Assembly: GCA_051747505.1 (NCBI GenBank) | Contig: JBNJGE010000054.1 | Coordinates: 1 to 17,396 of the forward strand | From: Albimonas sp051747505 | GTDB lineage: Bacteria; Pseudomonadota; Alphaproteobacteria; Rhodobacterales; Rhodobacteraceae | Direction: 5' to 3' | Length of the DNA: 17,396 nucleotides | Part shown: positions 6,800-13,167 of the stretch, piece by piece | Layout of the letters: each line of letters opens with the position of its first letter | How positions within the stretch are numbered: the first letter of the stretch is position 1 | The notes under the pieces: model-generated | Database searches by the model: none | What the model saw: the letters and a program-made list of their open reading frames with translations, nothing else | Told to the model about the DNA's origin: nothing | Program-made: the position numbers and the translations under genes

Positions 6800-7392
6800 A
6801 AGCTCGCGCGGCGCGAGAGCGCGTCCTCCAGCATGGCGTGATAGCGCGAGCGGGAGATCTCCAGCGCGCCGAGGCGGGCGAGATGCTCGGTCACGAACTG
6901 GGTGTCGAGCAGGGTGAAGCCGCCCGCGCGCAGGCGCGCGACCAGCCAGACCAGCGCGATCTTGGAGGCGTCGGGGCGGCGGGAGAACATGCTCTCGCCG
7001 AAGAAGGCGGCGCCGAGCGCGACGCCGTAGAGGCCGCCGGCGAGCTCCCCGTCCATCCAGACCTCGATGGAGTGGGCGTAGCCGAGGCGGTTGAGGGTGA
7101 CGTAGAGTTGGCGGATCTCGGGATTGATCCAGGTCTCCTCGCGGTCGGCGCAGCCGTCGAGGACCGCCGCGAAGGCGCGGTCGGCGGTCACGGTGTGGTC
7201 GCGACGGCGAAGGCGCTTCGCCAGCGAGCGGGAGACGTGGAGGCGATCGAGGGGGAGGATCCCGCGGCGCTTGGGGTCCACCCAGAAGATCTCGTCCGAG
7301 TCCGCGCTCTGGGCCATGGGGAAGACGCCGGCGGCGTAGGCGCGCAGCAGGAGCGTGGGGGTGATCTCGAGGGGCTCGATCGGCTCGCTCAT
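6736..7392 (-). CDS. aat: Leucyl/phenylalanyl-tRNA--protein transferase
   Basis: The 218-residue Aat transfers Leu or Phe from tRNA to N-terminal Arg or Lys of proteins, creating N-degrons read by ClpS/ClpAP. The family motifs are all present: AYAAGVFPM (18-26), WVDPKRRGILPL (37-48), TWI (88-90), HSIEVW (107-112), GGLYGVALGAAFFGESMFS (119-137) and LLDTQFVTEHLARLGA (161-176). The ATG at 7392 has GGGAGAG close upstream, the same ribosome binding site as the MaoC gene. It is the last gene of a minus-strand run after the DUF2235 gene (49-base gap). Its final codons overlap the DUF2155 gene on the other strand. Confidence 0.95.
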   Translation of the reverse strand: MSEPIEPLEITPTLLLRAYAAGVFPMAQSADSDEIFWVDPKRRGILPLDRLHVSRSLAKRLRRRDHTVTADRAFAAVLDGCADREETWINPEIRQLYVTLNRLGYAHSIEVWMDGELAGGLYGVALGAAFFGESMFSRRPDASKIALVWLVARLRAGGFTLLDTQFVTEHLARLGALEISRSRYHAMLEDALSRRASFYSLPDDASPEDALQLSTQTS

Positions 7393-7441
7393 GGGCGCTC
7401 TCCCGGTTGGGGGAGAGCTTAGCAGGCGGAGCGCGGGAAGG

Positions 7442-8449
7442 TCACGCCTGAGCCGCGAGGCCGTCCGCACGGGGGGCGTAGGCGGGCGCGGCGGCCATGC
7501 GGGCGGCGACGGAGGGGTGGAGGTCCTCGCCCGGATGGGCGGAGACGCGGCGGGGCCGGCGGAGGAGGAAGAGGCGGCCGATGCCGCTGCGCGGGCCGAG
7601 CATGGGGGCGGTCGGGTCGGGCGAGAGGCGGCCGCGCCAGCCCTCGGGCAGGGGGAGGCCGAGGGATTCGGCCTGCTCCAGCATCCACTGGAAGGGGATG
7701 TCGGCCAGCGGGCGGGCGGCCTCGTAGCCGTCGAGCATGCCGCCGACATCGCCATGGGCGCCGGGGAACCAGAGCTGCTCGATCCGGCCGTGGGGGCCGG
7801 GGGCCCGGGTCCACAGGACGGGGTCGAAGGCGGTGCGGTCCTCGTCCAGCGCCAGCGCGTGGAAGGCGTTGCGGATATGGGGGCCGAGCTCGTGGTCGTG
7901 GAACTCGGTCGCCATGGGGTGGAGGCGGGAGAGGACGGGCCAGGGGAGGCCGAGGGCCTTCACGGTGTCCCAGGCGCCGATCATCTCCACGGTCGCGCCG
8001 GGGTGGCAGTGGCGGGCGGCGAAGGCGGCCCGGGCGCGGGGCGAGCCGGATTCGTAGAGGCGGAAGGCGCGGTGGACGCGCCGCTCGATCGCCTGTTCGG
8101 GGCGCAGCAGGCCGACGCGGTCGATCAGGCCCGCCAGCGAGCGCACGGCGTAGGCGCCGCGGGAGTAGCCGAAGAGGAAGATGCGGTCGCCGGGGCGGAA
8201 GCGCGAGGCGATGTGCGCGTAGCCGTGGCAGATGGCGTCGTTGAGGCCCGCGCCGGTGGCCGCGCGCAGCCAGCGGGCGAAGCCCTGGCCCTGCACGCCC
8301 GGGTGGTAGCCCAGCGCGAGGTCGGGGCGGGGGCCCAGCTCGGCCAGCCAGTTGCGCAGGCGCCCGGCATGGGTCTCGCAGCCCGGCGCGAGGGAGCTCA
8401 GCGTGCCGTCGACGATGTGGACGAGGATGCGGGGCGATCGGGACGACAT
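7442..8449 (-). CDS. DUF2235 alpha/beta-hydrolase (Tle1-like lipase fold)
   Basis: The 335-residue protein matches the DUF2235 family, which includes type VI secretion phospholipases of the Tle1 group and many uncharacterised hydrolases. ILVHIVDGT (8-16) stands for the usual VxxDGT start. The nucleophile elbow is GYSRGAY (94-100, S96), then GAWDTV (159-163, D161) and LWFPGAHGDVGG (226-237, H232) supply the expected Asp and His, so the catalytic triad looks complete. No signal peptide or transmembrane segment is seen. There is no VgrG, PAAR or immunity gene nearby, so a secreted toxin role is not supported here; a cytoplasmic esterase is equally possible. The ATG at 8449 is chosen because the domain begins right after it, although its ribosome binding site is weak. 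Confidence 0.85.
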   Translation of the reverse strand: MSSRSPRILVHIVDGTLSSLAPGCETHAGRLRNWLAELGPRPDLALGYHPGVQGQGFARWLRAATGAGLNDAICHGYAHIASRFRPGDRIFLFGYSRGAYAVRSLAGLIDRVGLLRPEQAIERRVHRAFRLYESGSPRARAAFAARHCHPGATVEMIGAWDTVKALGLPWPVLSRLHPMATEFHDHELGPHIRNAFHALALDEDRTAFDPVLWTRAPGPHGRIEQLWFPGAHGDVGGMLDGYEAARPLADIPFQWMLEQAESLGLPLPEGWRGRLSPDPTAPMLGPRSGIGRLFLLRRPRRVSAHPGEDLHPSVAARMAAAPAYAPRADGLAAQA

Positions 8450-8502
8450 GGACTGCGAGGCGGTTCTGGCGGCGCGCGGAGCGGGCGCCGCGGGGGGCGG
8501 GG

Positions 8503-9384
8503 TCAGGCGGCGGGGCCGGTCTCCATCGGGGCGTCGGGGTCGGCGCCCCATTCCAGCAGGGAGCCGTCGTAGAGCGCGACCTCGTCATGGCCCAGCAGGG
8601 CGAGGGCGAAGGCCAGCGTGGAGGCCGCGATGCCGCCGCCGCAATAGGGGATGACGGGGGTGTCCTCCGCCACGCCGAGGGCGCGGAATCGGGCCTCCAG
8701 CTCGGGCAGGGGGAGGAAGCGGCCCGAGGCGTCCTGCAGCGACGCCGAGGGCAGGCTGAGGCTGCCGGGGATGCGGCCGGGGCGGCCGAAGACCTGGTCG
8801 CCGCGGCCCTCGAAGAGCTCGCGGCCAAGGGCGTTGACCAGGCGCGTGCGGGATTCGGAGAGGGCGCGGGCGACGCGGGGCTTGTCGGCGCGCATCTCAG
8901 GGCGCGGGGTCAGGGTCATGGGCGGGGCGGGCTCGGGCGGCGCGGGCGGGGTCGTCTCCAGCGGCAGGCCGGCGGCCTCCCAGGCCGCGAGGCCGCCGTC
9001 GAGGACGCGGACGTCGCGCAGGCCGGAGGCGGTCAGCGCCCACCAGACGCGGTGGACGGCCCATTCGCCGGCGCGGCCGTAAAGGACGACGGTGGCGTCC
9101 TCGCCCACGCCCTCTCGGGCCATGACGGCGGCGATCCGGTCGGGGGGCGCGAGGGTGAAGGGGACCTCGGCCTCGGGGTCGGAGAGGTCCTCGACCATGT
9201 GGAGATAGCCGGCGCCGGGGATGCGCTTCGCGGCCCAGGCCTCGCGCTCCGAGCGGTAGATGGAGGCGCCGTCGGGGCGGGGGATGCGGGTCACGGCGCA
9301 GTCGAAGACGCGCAGCGACGGGTCCTCGAGGCGTTCGGCGAGCCATTCGGGGCTGACGAGGAGATGGGGGCGGGGGTCCGGCAT
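8503..9384 (-). CDS. Two-domain sulfurtransferase (rhodanese / mercaptopyruvate type)
   Basis: The 293-residue protein consists of two rhodanese domains, as in SseA-type sulfurtransferases that move sulfur from thiosulfate or 3-mercaptopyruvate to acceptors. The N-terminal domain (about 8-145) has IPGAGYLHMVEDLSD and VLDGGLAAW but lacks a catalytic Cys (LYGRAGEWA). The C-terminal domain (about 180-293) has RIPGSLSLP and the active-site loop YCGGGIAAS with C248, followed by YDGSLLEWG. The loop is closer to the CGSGVT of mercaptopyruvate sulfurtransferases than to the CRKGVT of thiosulfate rhodaneses, with SGV changed to GGI. The ATG at 9384 starts a normal-length protein. The gene leads a minus-strand run with the DUF2235 gene (53-base gap) and aat. 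Confidence 0.88.
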   Translation of the reverse strand: MPDPRPHLLVSPEWLAERLEDPSLRVFDCAVTRIPRPDGASIYRSEREAWAAKRIPGAGYLHMVEDLSDPEAEVPFTLAPPDRIAAVMAREGVGEDATVVLYGRAGEWAVHRVWWALTASGLRDVRVLDGGLAAWEAAGLPLETTPPAPPEPAPPMTLTPRPEMRADKPRVARALSESRTRLVNALGRELFEGRGDQVFGRPGRIPGSLSLPSASLQDASGRFLPLPELEARFRALGVAEDTPVIPYCGGGIAASTLAFALALLGHDEVALYDGSLLEWGADPDAPMETGPAA

Positions 9385-9790
9385 GCGGGGCTCCGGCGGT
9401 CTGCGGGCGGGGCGGCCAGCATCGTCCGCGGGCGCGGGGGGACGCAAGAGCAGGCGAGGCGCGAACTGCGCCTTTGACAGGGACGTTTGTGCGGGCGATT
9501 CAGGCGGGGTCAGTCTTCTTCGGGAGGTTGCTTTGCTCGGTCGGTGCGAGCGAAAGTCTCGGGAAGTTTGTCCGATCCTTCGCCACCTTGTTTCGCAAAC
9601 GATGACGGCAATGCGAGTGCGCCAGAAATTGGCGCACAGGCGCCGGGGGCTCTGAATTTCACCTTTTATTGGAAGTATGCTTGGGAAATACTTTGCGCGC
9701 GCGAAAATGCTGCTCCCACGCGCCCTGATGGGCCTGAGCGGGCTTTGCGCCGCGCCCGCTCCGGAGGCGTCCGGCCGCAGGTCACGGCGC
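9385..9790. other. Intergenic region with one copy of the repeat element
   Basis: No credible gene is seen on either strand between the sulfurtransferase start and the CoxL-like gene's terminator hairpin. The region is visibly lower in G+C than its surroundings and holds repeat copy A (9582-9687). A TTGACA on the plus strand at 9474-9479 has only a weak -10 candidate 17 bases on. Two further small hairpins follow the repeat: GAGCGGGC/GCCCGCTC at 9736-9743 and 9754-9761, and CCGGA/TCCGG at 9761-9765 and 9770-9774. Confidence 0.6.
9582..9687 (+). repeat. Dispersed intergenic repeat, copy A, with hairpin
   Basis: This segment aligns with 17203-17310: 91 bases without a gap and with 14 mismatches by hand count, then a further short stretch with one indel up to GGGAA. 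The best-conserved blocks are AACGATGACGGCA and GGCTCTGAATTTCACCTTT. Bases 9617-9637 form a perfect 8-bp stem, GTGCGCCA/TGGCGCAC, with loop GAAAT. A second possible hairpin is AAGTAT/ATACTT at 9673-9678 and 9688-9693. The strand is assigned from a G-T pair in copy B that only works as G-U in plus-strand RNA. It could be an RNA element or a non-autonomous mobile repeat. Confidence 0.8.
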
Positions 9791-9860
9791 GCCGCCCGCC
9801 CGGCCCCGGGCCGAGGCGGGGCGGGCGGGCGGGGCCTCGGCCCGGGGCCGGGCGGGCGGC
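9791..9860 (-). terminator. Very long hairpin directly after the CoxL-like gene
   Basis: 9791-9817 and 9834-9860 are perfect reverse complements over 27 bases and the outer arm touches the stop codon of the CoxL-like gene at 9861. The 16-base loop (9818-9833) reads GGGGCGGGCGGGCGGG on the plus strand, a G-quadruplex motif. No T-run follows on the minus strand, so it is not a textbook intrinsic terminator. It may stop polymerase through stability or protect the transcript end. Confidence 0.75.
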
Positions 9861-12149
9861 TCAGGCGGCGTGCAGGGCCTGCCAGACGCTCAGCGGCGTG
9901 AAGGGCGGGCCGGAGCGCGCGACGCCGGCCGAGCGCAGGGCGTCCTGCACGGCCAGCGCCGCCGAGGGGATGCCGCCGACGCAGCCGGCCTCCCCGCAGC
10001 CCTTCACGCCCATCGGGTTGGTCTGCGCCGGGATCTCGTTGAGCTGGAAGCCGAAATCGGGGAAGTCGGCCGCCCGCGGCATGCGGTAGTCCATGAAGCT
10101 GCCCGAGAGCGGCTGGCCGGTCTCCGCGTCCCAGGCCATCGCCTCGCCGAAGACCTGGCCCACGCCCTGCACCACGCCGCCATGCACCTGGCCCTCGACC
10201 AGCAGCGGGTTCAGCACCGTGCCGAAGTCGTCGACGATGGTGTAACGGGTGAGCGTCACCTCGCCGGTGTCGGGGTCGACCTCGACCTCCGCCACATGCG
10301 CGCCGTTGGGGAAGGTGCTCTCGCGGTCGTCCACGCCGCCCTCGCCGCGCACGCCGCCGAGTTCGCCGACGGCCTCGAACAGGGTGCAGCTGCGGTCGGT
10401 GCCCTTGATGCGGAAGCGCCCGCCCTCCTCGACCGAATACTCGATGTCCGCGGGGGCGGCCTCGAGCTTCTGGGCGGCGCCCTCGCGGGCCTTCTCGATC
10501 ACGTCCTCGGCGGCCTTGATGAAGACCCGGCTCGCCATGATGAGGGAGCGCGAGCCGCCGGTGCCGCCGCCCGCCTCCAGCAGGTCGGAGTCGCCGGACA
10601 TGAGCTCGACCTGCTCGAGCTCCACGCCCAGCTGCTCGCGGATCACCTGGGCCCAGGCGGTCTCGTGGCCCTGGCCGGTGGACTGGGTGCCCACGGCGGC
10701 GCGGACCTTGCCCTCGGGCGTCACGTCGAGGAAGGCGCGCTCCACCGGGCCGCCGCCGGTGCGCTCGAAATAGTAGGCCAGGGCGATGCCGGCGAGCCTG
10801 CCGCGCTTCTCCGCCTCCGCCCGGCGGGCGGGGAAGCCGGCCCAGTCGGACGCCTTCAGGGCGTCGTCGAGGTTGCGGGCGGGCTCGGCGCTGTCGAAGA
10901 CGCACTCGCCATGGGTGGTGTAGGGGATCTGATCGGGGGTGATGAGGTTGAGGCGGCGGAACTCCGCGCGGTCCATGCCGAACTCGACCGCGGCGGCCTC
11001 CATGAGCTGCTCGGTGACGTGGATCTGCTCGGGCCGGCCGGCGCCGCGATAGGCGTCGGTCGGGGTGGTGTTGGTGAAGGCGCCCTCGACCTCGTGGAAG
11101 AAGACGGGGAGGTCGTACATGCCCCCCGTGATCGGGGCGGAGAAGGCGGTGTGAATCGCCGCGCCGAAGGTGGAGTAGTAGGCGCCGAGATTGGAGACCG
11201 ACTTCATCCGCATGGCGAGCACGCGGCCGTTCTCGTCGAAGGCGCCCTCGGCCACCGTGCGCAGGTCTCGTCCCTGCGCGTCCGACAGGAAGGCCTCGCC
11301 GCGGTCGGCGGTCCAGTGGACGGGCTTGCCCAGCGACTGCGCGGCGAGCGCGATGAGGGCGTCCTCGGGGTGGGCCTGGAGCTTCATGCCGAAGCCGCCG
11401 CCCACGTCCGGCGTGCGCACGCGGATGCGCTCGGGCTCCACGCCCAGCTGGCGGGAGAGCTTGCCGCGCAGGTTGTGGCTGCCCTGGGTGCCGGCCCAGA
11501 TCAGCCAGCGGTCGGCGGCGGCGTCGTATTCGGTGCGGTTGGCCCGCGGCTCCATCGAGGCGACGACGACGCGCTGGTTGACGACCTCCACCGAGACGGT
11601 CTTCGCGGCCTTCGCGAAGGCGGCTTCGGTCCGGTCGCGGTCGCCGACGGACCAGGCGTAGGCGCGGTTGCCCGGGGCGCCTTCGTGGAGCTGCGGGGCG
11701 TCGGGCGCCAGCGCCGCGCGGGCGTCCACGACGCAGGGGAGGTCGTCGATGTCGATCTCGACCAGCTCGGCGGCCTCCTCGGCCTGCTCGCGCGTGTCGG
11801 CGACGATGAAGGCGACGGGCTGGCCGACGAAGCGCACGGCGTCCTCGGCCAGGTGGGGCATGGTCGCGGGGGCCATGTCGGAGCCGTCGGCCTGCTGGAC
11901 GGGGGCGTCGTTGGTCAGCGGGTTGAGCCGGTCCTTCACGTCGGCCCAGGTCCAGACCAGGCGCACGCCCGGCGCCTCGCGCGCGGCGGAGACGTCGAGG
12001 GAGGCGATTCGGCCGTGGGCCACCGGGGAGCGGACCACGAAGCCGGCCAGGTCGCCCGGTTGCGTGAGGTCGTCCACGTACTGCCCCTCTCCCTTGAGGA
12101 AGCGGACATCCTCCCTGCGCCGGACGGGCTGGCCGAGACCGAATTTCAT
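9861..12149 (-). CDS. Xanthine dehydrogenase/CO dehydrogenase-family molybdopterin-binding subunit
   Basis: The 762-residue protein is the large, molybdenum-cofactor subunit of the xanthine oxidase family, which hydroxylates aldehydes, N-heterocycles or related compounds. The start MKFGLGQPVRRREDVRFLKG is typical. Cofactor contacts include GGGFGMK (250-256) and AYRGAGRPE (366-374). The AYRGAGR loop is that of form II enzymes, not the AYxCSFR of true CO dehydrogenase. The catalytic Glu is about E720 in KGCGEAGC. Such enzymes normally need a 2Fe-2S and an FAD subunit, and neither is encoded in this window: the left neighbour is a sulfurtransferase and the right neighbour is divergent. The ATG at 12149 has GGAGA upstream. 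The substrate is unknown. Confidence 0.93.
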   Translation of the reverse strand: MKFGLGQPVRRREDVRFLKGEGQYVDDLTQPGDLAGFVVRSPVAHGRIASLDVSAAREAPGVRLVWTWADVKDRLNPLTNDAPVQQADGSDMAPATMPHLAEDAVRFVGQPVAFIVADTREQAEEAAELVEIDIDDLPCVVDARAALAPDAPQLHEGAPGNRAYAWSVGDRDRTEAAFAKAAKTVSVEVVNQRVVVASMEPRANRTEYDAAADRWLIWAGTQGSHNLRGKLSRQLGVEPERIRVRTPDVGGGFGMKLQAHPEDALIALAAQSLGKPVHWTADRGEAFLSDAQGRDLRTVAEGAFDENGRVLAMRMKSVSNLGAYYSTFGAAIHTAFSAPITGGMYDLPVFFHEVEGAFTNTTPTDAYRGAGRPEQIHVTEQLMEAAAVEFGMDRAEFRRLNLITPDQIPYTTHGECVFDSAEPARNLDDALKASDWAGFPARRAEAEKRGRLAGIALAYYFERTGGGPVERAFLDVTPEGKVRAAVGTQSTGQGHETAWAQVIREQLGVELEQVELMSGDSDLLEAGGGTGGSRSLIMASRVFIKAAEDVIEKAREGAAQKLEAAPADIEYSVEEGGRFRIKGTDRSCTLFEAVGELGGVRGEGGVDDRESTFPNGAHVAEVEVDPDTGEVTLTRYTIVDDFGTVLNPLLVEGQVHGGVVQGVGQVFGEAMAWDAETGQPLSGSFMDYRMPRAADFPDFGFQLNEIPAQTNPMGVKGCGEAGCVGGIPSAALAVQDALRSAGVARSGPPFTPLSVWQALHAA

Positions 12150-12348
12150 GGCATGTCTCCGGAATTCGCTGATGCGGCGGTGCGTTCGGCGGGGACGATA
12201 GGCAAGCCGGGGCGCGCAGGCAATCCGCGGAAAGCGGCGAAGATGAAGGCCTGCTGAAGGCATTTTTCTGGCGCCGGGGGAAAACATGCGTTAAGAGTTC
12301 TGCTGTGTAATTGCGTTCGTAAGCGTTCCGCGTTTCGGGAGTAGTGGC

Positions 12349-12945
12349 GTGCGAGGCGATGACAGGCTGATGACGATCCTCACGGGGATCGTGCTTATCG
12401 TGGCGCTCGGGGCGGTGGTCCAGCGCGGCGATCTTTTCGGACAGGACGCGGGCGTGGCGCCGCGCGATGACGTGGCCACCCTGGCGCCGGGTTTCACCTA
12501 TCTGATCGACGTGACGGCGAACGACCGCGGGGCGCGGCCGGGCGACTCGGCGCGGCTGCTGATCACCGAGGCGCCCGCCTGCGGCGTGGTGGAGCGGCGC
12601 GAGGGCGGCCTGGCCTTCCGCGCCGAGGCCCGTTGCGAGGGTCCGCTTCGGCTGACCTACTGCCTCGCGCTGGGGGAGAGCTGCCCCTCGGCGGAGGTGA
12701 CGCTGGTGCTGGCCGACGACGCCCGCGCGGAGGCGAGCGCGACGGGCACGCCGGTGGCGCGGCTGGACGAGCCGCTGCGCCCGGCGGCCATGGCGCGGGT
12801 CAGCCCGGCGCCGGCGGCGTCCGCCTTCACGCCGGAGCTGCCGCAGGACCGGGCGCCGGCCGGACCGCTCGCGGCGCTGGCCTCGGCCTTCGGGTCGCTG
12901 GCGCCGGACGAGGCGGAGGCCGGGGCGGCCGGCGAGGCGCCCTGA
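12349..12945 (+). CDS. Membrane-anchored hypothetical protein with Ig/cadherin-like domain
   Basis: The 198-residue protein has one N-terminal hydrophobic segment (8-24, MTILTGIVLIVALGAVV), then a small domain at about 38-122. This domain resembles the bacterial cadherin/Ig-like repeats that read DVxANDxG...P..G.V...F.Y....L.Y, here LIDVTANDRG and APACGVV. It holds four Cys (C78, C96, C105, C112), which suggests two disulfides outside the cytoplasm. The tail (123-198) is Ala/Pro-rich and probably disordered. I chose GTG at 12349 because GGGAG lies 7 bases upstream; an ATG at 12370 is possible and would start just before the membrane segment. The function is unknown. It is transcribed alone between the divergent CoxL-like gene and a terminator. 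Confidence 0.75.
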   Translation: MRGDDRLMTILTGIVLIVALGAVVQRGDLFGQDAGVAPRDDVATLAPGFTYLIDVTANDRGARPGDSARLLITEAPACGVVERREGGLAFRAEARCEGPLRLTYCLALGESCPSAEVTLVLADDARAEASATGTPVARLDEPLRPAAMARVSPAPAASAFTPELPQDRAPAGPLAALASAFGSLAPDEAEAGAAGEAP

Positions 12946-13028
12946 GCGCAGAGCAGTCCGGGCCGCCGAGAGGTCCGGACCTGGAGCGCGCAGAAGCGCG
13001 CCCGTGATCCGAGGCAGGATCCGCAGGG

Positions 13029-13061
13029 ACGGGCCCGGGGCCGGGAAAGCTCCGGGCCCGT
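13029..13061 (+). terminator. Intrinsic terminator-like hairpin after the Ig-like gene
   Basis: ACGGGCCCGG (13029-13038) pairs with CCGGGCCCGT (13052-13061) across a 13-base loop, and the sequence after it on the plus strand is relatively T-rich (TTGCTGTTCGCCTTGCCTTT). It lies 83 bases past the stop at 12945 and ends the plus-strand transcript before the converging FAD dehydrogenase gene. Confidence 0.7.
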
Positions 13062-13105
13062 TGCTGTTCGCCTTGCCTTTCGTCCGGGCAAGCGCGCCCC
13101 CGGCG

Positions 13106-13165
13106 CGGCCCGCCCCCGGCCGGCGTCGGGGCGGGCGGGCGGGGACGCCGGTCGGGGGCGGGCCG
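13106..13165 (-). terminator. Long hairpin after the GcvT-fused dehydrogenase gene
   Basis: 13106-13127 and 13144-13165 are reverse complements over 22 bases with one mismatch. The loop at 13128-13143 is exactly the same 16 bases as in the hairpin at 9791-9860 (GGGGCGGGCGGGCGGG). The structure ends 2 bases before the stop codon at 13168. Like the other copy, it has no T-run on the minus strand. Confidence 0.75.
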
Positions 13166-13167
13166 GG

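Noticed and set aside
9598..9672. A shared peptide (about ANDDG..APEIGA.AP.ALNFTF) read through both repeat copies
   Set aside because: Half of the differences are at third codon positions, so coding was considered. The two frames end differently (copy B stops at TAA after Trp), neither has a start codon with a ribosome binding site, and the compensatory stem changes explain several of the differences. Kept only as an alternative reading.
9870..12257. A 795-codon plus-strand open frame
   Set aside because: It is antisense to the CoxL-like gene throughout, with repetitive Gly/Ala/His-rich translation and no ribosome binding site or family motif.
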